Assembly: GCF_030161595.1 (NCBI RefSeq) | Contig: NZ_BSUM01000001.1 | Coordinates: forward strand, 2,108,001 to 2,172,000 | DNA from: Litorihabitans aurantiacus | Lineage (GTDB): Bacteria; Actinomycetota; Actinomycetes; Actinomycetales; Beutenbergiaceae | Direction of reading: 5' to 3' | DNA length: 64,000 bases | In this document: one piece after another, positions 8,659-18,587 of the stretch | How the letters are laid out: the number at the start of each line of letters is the position of its first letter | Numbering within the stretch: position 1 is the first letter of the stretch | Made by a program: the position numbers and the translations under genes | The notes under the pieces: generated by a model | The model's input: the letters and a program-made list of their open reading frames with translations, nothing else | Databases searched by the model: none | What the model was told of the DNA's origin: nothing

Positions 8659-10140
8659 TCAGAACTGGTCGCGCTCGCCGTCCGACGGCGGGGCGAACCC
8701 CAGCCTGGCGCGCAGGATGACCCGGGTCCCGCCGTCGGGGTTCGGCTCCCAGCCGATGCTGCCCCGGAGCTCACCCGCCACGAGCGTCCGCACGATCTGC
8801 ATGCCGAGCCCGGTGCCCGACGGCTTCGCCGCGGGGTCGATCCCGACGCCGTCGTCACTCACGATCACCGTGAGGTCGCGTCCGTCGCGCTCGGCGCCGA
8901 CCGTGACCGTGCCGTCCGTGCCCGCCAGCCCGTGCTCGACGGCGTTGCTCACCAGCTCCGTCAGCACGACGGCGAGGGCGCTCGCCTCGGTCGCGGCGAG
9001 CTTGCCGAAGCTGCCCTCGCGCGCCATCCGCACCGTGGACTCGGAGGACGCGACGTCCACGGCGAGGCGCAGGGTGCGGCCGAAGACGGTGTCGAAGTCG
9101 ACGATCTCGTCGATCGTCTGGGACAGGGCCTCGTGCACGGTCGCGATGGTGCCGACCCGGCGCATCGCCTCCTCCAGCGCGGTGCGGGCGTCGGGGGACT
9201 CGGTCCGCCGTGCCTGGAGCCGCAGCAGCGCCGCCACCGTCTGGAGGTTGTTCTTCACGCGGTGGTGGATCTCGCGGATCGTCGCGTCCTTCGTGATGAG
9301 CTCCTGCTCACGGCGGCGGAGCTCGGACACGTCGCGGCACAGCAGGACGGCGCCGATGCGTTCGCCCTCGGCCGTCAGCGGGATGCTGCGCAGGGACAGG
9401 CAGACGCCCCGCGACTCGATGTCGGTGCGCCAGGCAGCACGTCCCATCGCAACCAGCGGGAGCGCCTCGTCGACGGTCTCGGACTCCTCGACGTGGTCGG
9501 CGATGAGCTGGGCCAGCGCCCGGCCGACGATCTCACCGATCACGCCGAGCCGGTGGAAGCACGACATCGCGTTGGGGCTGCCGTAGAGCACCTCGCCCTC
9601 GGAGTTGAGGCGGACGAGTCCGTCGCCCACGCGGGGGGCGCCTCGCAGGCGACCGGTCGCGGCGTTGGACGAGGGGTACTCGCCGCGCGAGATCATGCCG
9701 CACATCTCGTCGGCCGCCTCGATGTAGTTGATCTCGAGCCGCCCCGGGGTGCGGGCCTCACCGAGGTTGGTCTCGCGGCCGAGGACGGCGATCGCGCGGC
9801 CGTCCTTGACGACCGGCACCGCCTCCTCGCGCACGGCGTAGGCGCCCGTCCATCGCGGGACGCGCGAGCGACGGATCTCGCGTCGCTCGAGCGCGGCGGC
9901 GAGCGAGGGGACCTGGCCCTCGGGTGCGGGTCGCCCCACCACGTCGTCGTAGTGGACCGTCGTCCCGGTCGAGGGCCGGCAGTGCGCGACGGCGACGAAC
10001 GACCCGTGGCGGTCGGGGAGCCAGAGGACGAGGTCGGCGAAGGCGAGGTCCGAGATGACCTGCCAGTCCCCCACCAGCAGGTGGAGCCAGTCCACCTCGG
10101 AGGCGCTGAGGGAGCCGTGGGTCGCGATCAGATCGCTCAT
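8659..10140 (-). CDS. pdtaS: Soluble sensor histidine kinase, PdtaS-like (HisKA_2)
   Basis: 493 residues from the ATG at 10140. The GAF-like N-terminal domain opens with DWLHLLVGDWQVISDLAFADL. A PAS domain follows (VRLNSEGEVLYGSPNAMSCF, about 195-300), then the HisKA_2 signature REIHHRVKNNLQTVAALLRL and a HATPase domain with ELVSNAVEHG and DDGVGIDP. There are no membrane segments, so it acts in the cytoplasm. In mycobacteria PdtaS phosphorylates the RNA-binding antiterminator PdtaR (ANTAR domain). No ANTAR regulator is visible in this window, so its partner must lie elsewhere. An ATG 15 bp further upstream is possible, but MSDL matches the usual N-terminus better. It faces whiB1 across the terminator. 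Confidence 0.92.
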   Translation of the reverse strand: MSDLIATHGSLSASEVDWLHLLVGDWQVISDLAFADLVLWLPDRHGSFVAVAHCRPSTGTTVHYDDVVGRPAPEGQVPSLAAALERREIRRSRVPRWTGAYAVREEAVPVVKDGRAIAVLGRETNLGEARTPGRLEINYIEAADEMCGMISRGEYPSSNAATGRLRGAPRVGDGLVRLNSEGEVLYGSPNAMSCFHRLGVIGEIVGRALAQLIADHVEESETVDEALPLVAMGRAAWRTDIESRGVCLSLRSIPLTAEGERIGAVLLCRDVSELRRREQELITKDATIREIHHRVKNNLQTVAALLRLQARRTESPDARTALEEAMRRVGTIATVHEALSQTIDEIVDFDTVFGRTLRLAVDVASSESTVRMAREGSFGKLAATEASALAVVLTELVSNAVEHGLAGTDGTVTVGAERDGRDLTVIVSDDGVGIDPAAKPSGTGLGMQIVRTLVAGELRGSIGWEPNPDGGTRVILRARLGFAPPSDGERDQF

Positions 10141-10411
10141 CGTGGACACGGCCACCAGCGTAGGTCGTGGCCGCGGGGGCTCGGACGGGCGCCGGGGAAC
10201 GACCGCCAGGCCGATCCGGGGTGGCGCAGCAGGGCCGCGACGCTGTGCCGCGGGACACGACGGCGAGGGAGCGCGGCGAGTCAGCTGGGTCGCGAGCCGG
10301 CTGGGCGACGAGCCGGCCGCGCGGCCATCGACACCGCGGCGCAGCGGACGGCGCTCTCGGTGGGCGAGGGGTCACCAGCCGCATCTGTGCGCTCCCGGCG
10401 GACGAGCCGGT
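10141..10411. other. Intergenic region upstream of pdtaS and downstream of the HNH gene
   Basis: These 271 bases hold the pdtaS promoter and the 3' flank of the HNH gene, both on the minus strand. I see short GAGCCGGC-type repeats near 10300-10320, but no gene and no clear terminator. Confidence 0.5.
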
Positions 10412-12775
10412 TCAGCCGCCGGCGCGCGTCAGCCGCTCGAGACCGGGGCCGTGCACGAGCGTGGTCTCGCCTCCGGGCGGCCGGAGGTAGACGTGGCCGT
10501 TCGGTGTCGTCCACCGCGCTGCGCCTTCGGCCGTCAGCTCGTAGTCGTGCCCCTCGTGCGTCTTCAGGACGTGGTGCCGGCGGCAGAGGGGCCGCAGGTT
10601 GGAGGCCGTCGTGGCGCCGAGGGGCCACGCGACGACGTGGTCGAGGTCGCACGCGCTCGACGGAACGGCGCACCCCGGCGCGACGCACGTGGGGTGCCGG
10701 CCCCGGACGAGCCGCGCGAGCGGTGCCCCCGGCACGTAGCCGTGCTGAACCTCCCCGGAGCGCGGGTCCCCGTCGGCGACGCCCGCGCCTTCGAGAGACG
10801 GGCCACCGTCGGCGGCCACCCCGCTCTCGCTCCGCGGTTCGCCCCCGTCGCGAGCCTCGCCCTCACCCTCGCGCTCGTCGCAACCCCGGCTCTCGCCGGT
10901 GTCCCCGTGCCGGGCATCGTCCGCGAGCGCGGTGCTGACCCGCACCCACGCGTCCGACCGCTCGGCGATGGCCCGGGCCGTGACCGGGTCGAGGGGGCCG
11001 ACCCCGACGAGCTCGGGCACGTCCACCCCGATCCTGCACGCGGCGGGCGCCTCGTAGGCGGCGAAGGGGTCACCATCGTCGGTGATGAGGTTCGCGCCGT
11101 CGAGCTCCCTGACCCACGGATCAACGGCGTGGATCACCTTCGGGTCGGCGGACCGGAGGTGGAGGGGGTCGAGAGCGAGCACCAGACGGGCGGTCGCGCC
11201 ACCGAACCGACGCATCGGCGGATGGTCGCCGGCCCCGGGCAGCTCGGCGAGCGGGTCGAGGACCCCACCGAGGAGATGGGCGGCGACCGGCGGGGGTGCC
11301 TGCGTCGCTCGAGAGTGGCGGTGGACGGTCGATGACGAGACCGCCCGCCTCACCCGTGTCACCGTCGCCCGCACCAGTCCGAGCGCCGAGGCGTCCTGCT
11401 CGGCCGCGGCTCGGATAGTCGCGATCGAGTCGAAGATGTCCGGCGTCCGCTCGCCTTCGCGCGACGGCTGGTCCGAGCACGGAACTCCGGCGCGAGCGCG
11501 CGCCTCGGAGACCACACGTGCCAGTGCGAGCGCGTCTGCACCCGGCCCTGCGAACCCGGGCTCGGCCGTCCCCACGCTCGTAGCTCGAACCGGCTCCGTC
11601 ACCACACCTCTCGGCTCCGACTCGCGGACGACCTGCTCCGTCACCACACCTCTCGGCTCCGACTCGCGGACGACCTGCTCCGTCACCACACCTGTCAGCT
11701 CCGACTCGCGGACGACCTGCTCCGTCACCACACCTGTCAGCTCTGACTCGCGGCCGACCGGCTCCGGCATCGCATCGGCCGGATCCGGCCCACGTCCCCG
11801 GCTCGCACACGCCCTTGCGCCCGGACCGACCACCACCGCGAGATCACGGGACGAGGGCGGATCGATGACCTCCGCTCGCGCCCGGTGCGGGTCGACCCGT
11901 CCCGCGGCCAGCGCGTCCGCAGCCATGGCTGTCAGCGCATCCGCCCGGAGCTGGTCCAGCGTGCGGGGATCCCCGCCCGAGCGCGCCGCGCGTGCGGCGG
12001 CCTCGGCGGCCGTGTAGACGGTGGCGACGTCCATCACCGGGGCCACCAGACGCAGGCTCGCCAGTCCGTCGGGCAGCAGCCGCACCTGTTCGAGACGCCG
12101 CTGCGACGACGCGACGGTCGCGCGTTCGCCGGCGGTCGCCGGGTCGACCTGGATGATCACGGCGCGGATCCGCCGCCGCAGCGCGTGCCGCGTCATCCCC
12201 GGTGCCTGTGGCAGGACCTGCTCGCACACCGCGAAGCAGACGGGCGGCGGCTGATCGACGAGCAGCTCGGCGAAGACGGCAGCCTTGCCCGCATCGACCT
12301 CGCCGGTCGCGAGCGCCGAGCCCACCGGGTGCAGGAGCCCCTCGTACAGGCGACCCTCGCCCACGAGCCTGGCCGCATGGCGGGCGGACGTCCCGAGCCG
12401 CATCGCCAGCTCGGCGGAAGCGGCCCCGACGACCTCGACGCGCACGCTCTCGACCTTCGCGCCCTCCTCCGGGGCGGGCGACGGGACGGGACGCGCGACC
12501 GACGCGTGCAGCTGCGCCGCAGCCGCTCGCACCCCCGACGCGGCCCACGCCTCGACGGCGGTGAACGTGGCAGCCAGCTCGACGAGCTCGGCGGGCGACA
12601 GCTGCACCAGTCGGGTGAAGTCCGACAGCTGCAGGAGCCGCTCGATCGTGGCGGACGGCGGGCCTCCGGCCTCGGGGGAATCCAGCCCGAGACGGACGCG
12701 CACATCCTCCGGGGCGGAGCCGGCCGGATCGCTCAGGATCCCCGCTCCGCCCGGCCACGCCCCCGTGTCGAACAT
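10412..12775 (-). CDS. DUF222 (13E12 repeat) protein with C-terminal HNH nuclease domain
   Basis: 787 residues from the ATG at 12775. The N-terminal half is the helical DUF222 domain, with LSPAELVELAATFTAVEAW and ARLVGEGRLYEGLLHP. A variable, Arg/Glu-rich middle follows, which includes four 14-residue repeats of the type VVRESELTGVVTEQ. The C-terminal HNH domain is CVAPGC...CDLDHVVAWPLGATTASNL...LCRRHH, with zinc cysteines and the His-Asn-His catalytic set. Actinobacterial genomes often carry many such 13E12/DUF222-HNH genes. They are thought to be nucleases tied to mobile elements, but their role is not settled. I see no flanking transposase, direct repeats or integrase. The upstream region has a heptanucleotide satellite, which fits a variable, possibly mobile locus. 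Confidence 0.88.
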   Translation of the reverse strand: MFDTGAWPGGAGILSDPAGSAPEDVRVRLGLDSPEAGGPPSATIERLLQLSDFTRLVQLSPAELVELAATFTAVEAWAASGVRAAAAQLHASVARPVPSPAPEEGAKVESVRVEVVGAASAELAMRLGTSARHAARLVGEGRLYEGLLHPVGSALATGEVDAGKAAVFAELLVDQPPPVCFAVCEQVLPQAPGMTRHALRRRIRAVIIQVDPATAGERATVASSQRRLEQVRLLPDGLASLRLVAPVMDVATVYTAAEAAARAARSGGDPRTLDQLRADALTAMAADALAAGRVDPHRARAEVIDPPSSRDLAVVVGPGARACASRGRGPDPADAMPEPVGRESELTGVVTEQVVRESELTGVVTEQVVRESEPRGVVTEQVVRESEPRGVVTEPVRATSVGTAEPGFAGPGADALALARVVSEARARAGVPCSDQPSREGERTPDIFDSIATIRAAAEQDASALGLVRATVTRVRRAVSSSTVHRHSRATQAPPPVAAHLLGGVLDPLAELPGAGDHPPMRRFGGATARLVLALDPLHLRSADPKVIHAVDPWVRELDGANLITDDGDPFAAYEAPAACRIGVDVPELVGVGPLDPVTARAIAERSDAWVRVSTALADDARHGDTGESRGCDEREGEGEARDGGEPRSESGVAADGGPSLEGAGVADGDPRSGEVQHGYVPGAPLARLVRGRHPTCVAPGCAVPSSACDLDHVVAWPLGATTASNLRPLCRRHHVLKTHEGHDYELTAEGAARWTTPNGHVYLRPPGGETTLVHGPGLERLTRAGG
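11593..11760. repeat. Four tandem 42-bp repeats inside the DUF222/HNH gene
   Basis: Copies lie at 11593-11634, 11635-11676, 11677-11718 and 11719-11760. The first two are identical and the others differ at a few bases. Because 42 is a multiple of three, copy-number change would add or remove 14 residues (VVRESE..GVVTEQ) without breaking the frame. Confidence 0.95.
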
Positions 12776-12960
12776 GCGTACCACAATACCCGCGGATGAC
12801 CAGCGATGAGGGCATTCCACGGTCAGATATCGGTCAGATCGGTGTCAGGTCGTGCCCGCCGTCCTTGCGTCGCGCATGCGACGGGTTCAGCGTCGCGGGA
12901 CCGACGCACGTCACACGAGATCGGGTACGACCCTTGCCGCTCGGGGTCCGAGTCGGACGT

Positions 12961-13016
12961 CCGCAGCCCGCAGCCCGCAGCCCGCAGCCCGCAGCCCGCA
13001 GCCCGCAGCCCGCAGC
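12961..13016. repeat. Heptanucleotide satellite, eight copies of CCGCAGC
   Basis: Eight perfect head-to-tail copies of a 7-base unit lie between the putA stop and the HNH-gene start, both on the minus strand. A run this regular is prone to slipped-strand length change. It sits 186 bp upstream of the HNH start, in the likely promoter region. Confidence 0.95.
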
Positions 13017-13056
13017 CACGATGGTCACCGCCGTCTCGACGCCCGCGGCCGCGACG

Positions 13057-16000
13057 TCACTCCGTCAGGTGCCCGAACCGGTGCCGCGTCCGCGAGATGG
13101 CCTGCTCACGCATCAGCGTGAGGAGCTCGACGGCGGGTGCCGCGACCACGGGGGCGTCGAGAACCGTGACCCCCGCCGCGATCGACGCCTCCCAGAGCTC
13201 ACGCCCGGCACCACCACCGCCGACGGGCCCGATCCACCGCACCCGCTCCATCTCGCCGGCGCGCACGCGGTCGGCGAACGCGGCGTCGCTCTCGACGACC
13301 CACGGCAGGAACCCGGCGGGCGCGCCCCCGGCAGCGTGCACCGCGCCGCCACCGCCACCACCGCCCCCACCCTCCGGCGCCACCGACACCCGCACGTCCG
13401 CCACCCCGAGCGCTCCCACGGCGCCGTTGAGCACCCGCAGCACGTCCCACCGCGCCGCCCCCGGCGCCACGCGCACCGTCACGGACGGCACGGGCACGTA
13501 CCGCAGCCGGTTCTCCTCGGCGGGCAGCCCCGCGTCGTCACGACCCGCCGTCGCGGCCTCGGCCCACGCGTCGTCCGCCTCGCCCACGGCCGACAGGTCG
13601 ATCTCCGCGTCCCCGAGCAACGCCCGCGCGGCCCGCGCCGCGCCGCCGTCGCCATCCACCCACCGCCCGAGCTGGGCTACGTACGTCGGCCCCCCGGCCT
13701 TGGAACCCGGCCCCATCGAGGACCCCTTCCACCCCCGAACGGCTGCCGCTGCACCACGGCACCGGTGATGTGCCGGTTGACGTAGGCGTTCCCCACCTCC
13801 ACCGCCGCGAGCCACCGGTCGATCTCGCCGGCGTCGAGCGAGTGGATGCCGCCGGTCAGCCCGAACGGCACCGCGTTCTGCCACGCGATCGCCTCCTCGA
13901 GCGTGTCCGCCCGCATCACGCCGAGCACGGGACCGAAGCACTCCGTCAGGTGGAACCACGACCCCGGCTGCACGCCCACGCGCACGCCCGGCGTCCACAG
14001 CCGCCCCTCCCACTCCTCGTGACCGGCCGGCGGCGCCACCTCGCGCGGCTGGACCGCCCACGTCTCCCCCTGCTCGAGCGTGGTCAGCGCGCGCAGGAGC
14101 TTGCCGCCCGGCCGCTCGACCACCGGCCCCATCCCGGTCCCGAGGTCGTCCGGGACGCCGACGCGCAGCGACGTCACGGCGTCGAGCAGCTGCTCGTGGA
14201 AGCGCCGCGAGCGCCCCACCGAACCCACGAGGATCACGAGCGAGGCCGCCGAGCACTTCTGCCCGGCGTGCCCGAAGGCGGACCGGACCACGTCGGCGAC
14301 GGCGAGGTCCAGGTCGGCGCTCGGCGTCACGACCAGCACGTTCTTGCCCGAGGTCTCGGCGAACACGCGCGGTCCGCCGACGCCGTCGCGCCCGGCCCGC
14401 CACCCGGCGAACAGCTCGGCCGTCTCGAGCGAGCCGGTGAGGACCACCTGGTCGACGCCGTCGTGCGCCACGAGGTGGCGCCCCACCTCGTCCTCGGCGA
14501 CCTGGACCACCTGCACCAGGTCGGGGTCGTGACCAGCGGCCGCGAGGGCGTCGCGCACGTGCCGGGCGACGGCGACCCCGCACCGCGCGGCGAGCGGCGA
14601 GGGCTTCATCACGACGGCGGAGCCCGCCGCCAGCGCCGCGAGCACGCCCCCGACCGCGATCGCCACGGGAAAGTTCCACGGCGGCGTCACGAGCGTCACC
14701 GCGACCGGCTCGAACGTCAGCTCCTCACCGCCGACGTCCGCCAGCCCCGCCGCGCTCCCGGCGTACCAGCGCGCGAAGTCGATCGCCTCGCTCACCTCCG
14801 GTTCGGACTCGCCGACCGTCTTGCCCGCCTCGTGCGCCATCACGGCGATCAGCTGCTCCCGCGCCGCCTCCAGGCGGTTCGCGACGTCGGAGAGCACCGC
14901 CACCCGCGCGTCCGCGCCGGCCGCGGCCCAGGTCGGGGCGAGCGACCGAGCCCGCTCGACGACGCCGTCGACCTCACCCGTGCTGCCCAGGTGCGGCACG
15001 GCCGCGGGCGAGCCGTCGGCGGCGACACGAGTCGAGCCCATCCCGGCCCCGGCGTCGCCACCCAGCGCGCCGACCATCTCCACACGTCCGGCCGCGAGCG
15101 CCGCCCGGACGCGCTCGCGCACCGCGGCGACGGCGGGGTCGCCGTCGGGCGCGTTCTCGAAGGTGAGCACCTCGTCCCCGTGCCGCACGAGCGGCTCGCC
15201 GCGCCGCCGCGGCTCGCGGGACACGGTGGCCGCCTCGTGCACCGACGCCTCGAACCGGGAGCGCGCCTCGTCCTGCCCGCCCGCGACCATCGACTGGTGC
15301 AGGTAGTTCTCGGGCGCCGCGTTCTCCTCGAGGCGCCGCACCAGGTAGGAGACGGCGACGTCGAAGTCCGCGCGCGCCACGACCGGTGTGTAGAGGAGCA
15401 CCCCGCCCACCGTCTCGCGCACCGCGCGGGCCTCCGTGGGCGCCATGCCCTGGAGCATCTCGACGTCCATCGCGTCCGCGACGCCGCGCGAGGTGGCCAG
15501 CAGGTGCGCCAGCGCGAGGTGGTACAGGTTGTGCCCGGCGACGCCGAGGCGCAGCGCCGGGGCGACGTCGGGCCGCAGCGCACGCTCGAGCATCGCCACG
15601 TAGGTCGCATCCGTGTCGGCCTTCGAGTCGTGCGTCGCGACGGGCCAGCCGTGCAGCTGCGACTCCACGCGCTCCATCGCGAGGTTGGCGCCCTTGACGA
15701 GCCGCACCTTGATCGGGGCACCGCCGGCGGCGACCCGCGCCGTCGCGAACGCGATGAGCCGCTCGAGCGCGGCCGGCGCGTCCGGGAGGTAGGCCTGCAG
15801 CACGATCCCGGCGTGCAGGTCGGCGAACTCCGGCTCGCCCAGCATCGCCTCGAACACCTCGATCGTGAGGTCGAGGTCGCGGTACTCCTCCATGTCGAGG
15901 TTGACGAACGCGCCGTGGGCGAGCGCCGCGCGGTAGAGCGGCCGCAGCCGCTCGATCACGCGCGCGACCGTGCCCGGCGTGTCCCAGGTCGAGATCTGCG

Positions 16001-16601
16001 AGACGAGCGAGGAGACCTTCACCGAGACGTAGTCGACGTCGTCGCGCTGCACGAGAGCGATCGTCCGGGCCACGCGGGAGGCGGCCTCGCGCTCGCCGAG
16101 CACCGCCTCGCCGAGCAGGTTGATGTTGAGGCGATAGCCCTGCTCGCGCGAGCGCGCCAGGTGCGCCGTGAGCGCGGCGTCGCTCGCGTCGACGACGAGG
16201 TGGCCGACGAGCTGGCGCAGCCGGCGCCGCGCGAGCGGCACCACCACCCCGGGCGCGAGCCGCGCCACGCGCTGCCCGACGCCGAGGAGCAGCCGGTCCC
16301 CCGCCGTCAGGAAGGAGCCCGCCGCGGCCGCCGGCAGACCGGCCAGCTCGCGGGCGGCCACGCCGGTGTCCTCCGGCCGGGCGACCCTGTCGACGAACGC
16401 GACCGCGAGGTCGAGCCCCGCGCGGTCCTCGAGGAGCCGCCCCAGCCGCTCCGTCGCGGCGTCGCCCGCGCCCTCGCCGGCGCTCGCCCACCGGTGGGCG
16501 AGCTCGATCGCCCCGGGGACCAGGGCCGTGAGGGCGGCTGTGTCGGTCGGGTCGATCGGGTCGGTGGGGTCGCTCGGGTGTGTCGGGGCGGCGCTCCTCA
16601 T
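13057..16601 (-). CDS. putA: Bifunctional proline dehydrogenase / P5C dehydrogenase (PutA), one apparent -1 frameshift
   Basis: PutA converts proline to pyrroline-5-carboxylate with FAD and then to glutamate with NAD. The first third is the proline dehydrogenase barrel: YRLNINLLGEAVLGEREA, DYVSVKVSSLVSQI, NLDMEEYRDLDLT. The aldehyde dehydrogenase domain follows, with TPPWNFPVAIAVGG, ETSGKN and the catalytic Cys in GHAGQKCSAA. The frame breaks near 13732-13736, a run of five C on the plus strand. QPFGG in the first frame continues as WKGSSMGPGSKAGGPTYV in the next. Restoring one base gives 1,181 residues. The C-terminal tail is extended and includes a glycine run. No N-terminal ribbon-helix-helix domain is present, so this PutA does not regulate itself. 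I chose the ATG at 16601. Upstream and divergent lies a PAS-AraC regulator, a likely controller. Confidence 0.93.
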
Positions 16602-16696
16602 CGCACCAGTCTCCCGACGCGCACCCGCGACGTCTTGTCCTCGAGCGGCGTCTGCACGTGCCGGAGAGGACAAGGACGCGGCCAGAATGGTGGGCG

Positions 16697-17443
16697 ATGA
16701 CCGACGCCCCCGAACCCGACGCCGAGCCCGGCGCGCCCGCGCTGGACGCCGCCGCGCTCGGCCCCGCCCTCCTGGCTCTGGTCGACGGGCTCAGCGACAC
16801 GCTGTTCTGCGCCAAGGACGCCGGCGGTCGCTACGTCGCGGTCAACGCCGCCTTCGTCCGCCGGGCCGGGCAGACCTCGCGCCGCGCCGTCCTCGGGCGT
16901 CGCGCGCACGACCTCTTCGTCCCGGACCTCGCGGACCGGTACGTCGAGCAGGACGCCCGCGTGCTGGCGGGCGAGGAGCTGCGGCACGAGCTGGAGCTCA
17001 TCCGATCGCTGGGCGGTCGGCCCCGGTGGCACCTGACGACCAAGCTCCCGGTCCGGGACGGGGTGGCGATCATCGGCGTCGTCACGATGTCGCAGGACGT
17101 CGACGACGCGCGCGACACCGCGACGTTCCCCCGCCTGGCGCAGGTGCTCGAGCTGCTCGACGCACCCACGGCACCCTCCGGCGCCGAGCTCGCCGCGGCC
17201 GCGGGCACGACACCGGCCGTGCTGTCGCGGCGCCTGCGCCGCATCACCGGCCTCAGCACGTCCCAGCTGCTGCTGCGGGCCCGCATCGACCGTGCGGCAC
17301 ACCTCCTCACGACGACGACGCGTCCGCTCGCCGACGTCGCCACCGCCACGGGGTTCTACGACCAGGCGGCCTTCTCCCGCCAGTTCGCGCGTCTGTCGGG
17401 TGAGACCCCGGCGCAGTTCCGTCGGCGGGGCCGGACGCCGTGA
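16697..17443 (+). CDS. PAS-domain AraC-family transcriptional regulator
   Basis: 248 residues. The first half is a PAS fold: LVDGLSDTLFCAKDAGGRYVAVNAAFVRRAG, a D-L-F-V-P-D segment and RDGVAIIGVVTMSQDV. The C-terminal 100 residues are two AraC helix-turn-helix motifs, with AHLLTTTTRPLADVATATGFYDQAAFSRQFARLSGETPAQFRRR ending the domain. The PAS domain probably binds a small ligand or cofactor and the AraC domain binds the promoter. The gene is divergent from putA with only 95 bp between the two starts, so control of putA by this protein is a natural inference, with proline or a related compound as possible inducer. No operator could be identified by eye. Confidence 0.88.
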   Translation: MTDAPEPDAEPGAPALDAAALGPALLALVDGLSDTLFCAKDAGGRYVAVNAAFVRRAGQTSRRAVLGRRAHDLFVPDLADRYVEQDARVLAGEELRHELELIRSLGGRPRWHLTTKLPVRDGVAIIGVVTMSQDVDDARDTATFPRLAQVLELLDAPTAPSGAELAAAAGTTPAVLSRRLRRITGLSTSQLLLRARIDRAAHLLTTTTRPLADVATATGFYDQAAFSRQFARLSGETPAQFRRRGRTP

Positions 17444-17469
17444 GACGGACGACGAGCCGGACGGCGAAC

Positions 17470-17487
17470 CGACCGACCGGTCGGTCG
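17470..17487. promoter_or_regulatory. 18-bp perfect palindrome, TetR-like operator
   Basis: The palindrome CGACCGACCGGTCGGTCG lies 79 bp upstream of the acetyltransferase start and 27 bp after the AraC stop. ACCGACCGGTCGGT-type palindromes are typical TetR/AcrR-family operators in actinobacteria. No TetR gene is present in the window. Confidence 0.5.
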
Positions 17488-17565
17488 ACCTGAGCAGAAC
17501 CAAACGTCACGAAACTGTAACGACGCCGTGCCCCGACCGACACCGCGAGCCAGCACGATCGGATC

Positions 17566-18090
17566 ATGGCAGTCACCACCGAGGGCGTCCGACTCGCCCC
17601 GCTCGACGCGTCGCACTGGGAGCAGGTGCACGCCATCTACGCCGCCGGCATCGCCGGAGGGCACGCCACCTTCTCCGACACCCCGCCCACCTGGACGACG
17701 TTCGACCACGACAAGCTCCCCATCCTGCGCACCGTCGCGCTCGACGACGACGGCTCGGTCGTCGGGTGGCTCGCGTGCCGCCCCCACTCGGACCGGCTCG
17801 TGTTCGTCGGGGTGCTGGAGGTCTCGATCTACGTGCACCCCGACCACCGGCGCCACGGCGTCGGGCACGCGCTCCTGACCAACCTCGTGCACGAGAGCGA
17901 GCGCGCCGGCTTCTGGACGCTGCAGTCCTCGGTCTTCCCGGAGAACACCGCGAGCATCGCCCTGCACTCCTCGCTCGGGTTCCGGGTGCTGGGGACGCGC
18001 GAGCGCGTCGGCAAGATGACCCACGGCCCCATGGCCGGGGTGTGGCGCGACCTCGTCGTGCTCGAGCGGCGCAGCGAGCAGGTGCTCTGA
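17566..18090 (+). CDS. GNAT-family N-acetyltransferase, phosphinothricin-acetyltransferase-like
   Basis: 174 residues with one complete GNAT domain. The acetyl-CoA site is EVSIYVHPDHRRHGVGHALL, with the R/Q-x-x-G-x-G/A pyrophosphate loop in RRHGVG. N-terminal FSDTPPTW and C-terminal VFPENTASIALHSSLGFRVLGTRERVGKM...WRDLVVLERR match the Pat/MnaT subgroup. That subgroup acetylates phosphinothricin, methionine sulfoximine or similar amino groups. The substrate is inferred only from the subgroup. The gene stands alone behind a long palindrome that may be an operator. The ATG at 17566 is the first good start. Confidence 0.85.
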   Translation: MAVTTEGVRLAPLDASHWEQVHAIYAAGIAGGHATFSDTPPTWTTFDHDKLPILRTVALDDDGSVVGWLACRPHSDRLVFVGVLEVSIYVHPDHRRHGVGHALLTNLVHESERAGFWTLQSSVFPENTASIALHSSLGFRVLGTRERVGKMTHGPMAGVWRDLVVLERRSEQVL

Positions 18091-18136
18091 CGATCGCGGC
18101 CGCCCGGCGCGGGCACGCGCCGGTGCACAATGAGGC

Positions 18137-18558
18137 ATGACCGACACCCCCGCACCGCTCTGGGTCGAGCGCACCGCCGCGCACACCTACACCGGCCACA
18201 ACGCCTCCGGCGCGACCGTCCGGATCGGACCGGAGGGTGAGGACGGCGTCTTCTCCCCGGTGAGCTCCTCGCCGTCGCCCTGGCCGGCTGCACCGGGATG
18301 AGCGCCGACTCCCGCGTGGCCTCGGAGCTGGGCGACGACGTCGCGATCACCGTGGGCGTGACGCGCACCAAGGACGACGACCAGAACCGGTACACCCACC
18401 TCGCGCTCGAGCTCGTCGTGGACGCCTCCGGGCTCGCACCCGAGCGCCGCGAGCGCCTCGAGAAGGCGGTCGCCCAGGCGGTCGAGAAGCTGTGCACCGT
18501 CGGGCGCACCGTCGAGGCCGGCGCGGAGACCGACCTCTCCGTCACGTCCCAGGGCTGA
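18137..18558 (+). CDS. OsmC/Ohr-family protein, one apparent -1 frameshift
   Basis: The first frame gives MTDTPAPLWVERTAAHTYTG and continues to about residue 40. The rest of the fold continues in the next frame: ELLAVALAGCTGMSADSRVA, with the family's reactive-site cysteine, then VGVTRTKDDD and LEKAVAQAVEKLCTVGRT with the second cysteine region. The join falls at 18255-18260 (CCCCGG). Adding one base gives the canonical FSPGELLAVALAGC and a 140-residue protein of normal length. OsmC-family proteins reduce organic hydroperoxides through a cysteine pair. The second conserved cysteine (EKLCTV) supports peroxidase activity. The frame loss is likely a sequencing deletion. Confidence 0.82.
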
Positions 18559-18587
18559 GTGTCGGACCCGGCCCCTACCCTGGACGC

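Noticed and set aside
10412-12775. Prophage or transposon around the HNH gene
   Set aside because: No integrase, transposase, terminal repeats or phage structural genes were found; HNH/DUF222 genes are common in actinobacteria by themselves.
12961-13016. CRISPR-like array
   Set aside because: The units are 7 bases long with no spacers; this is a simple satellite and no cas gene is near.
13770-16700. 976-residue plus-strand frame across putA
   Set aside because: It mirrors the putA coding strand and shows no recognisable fold.
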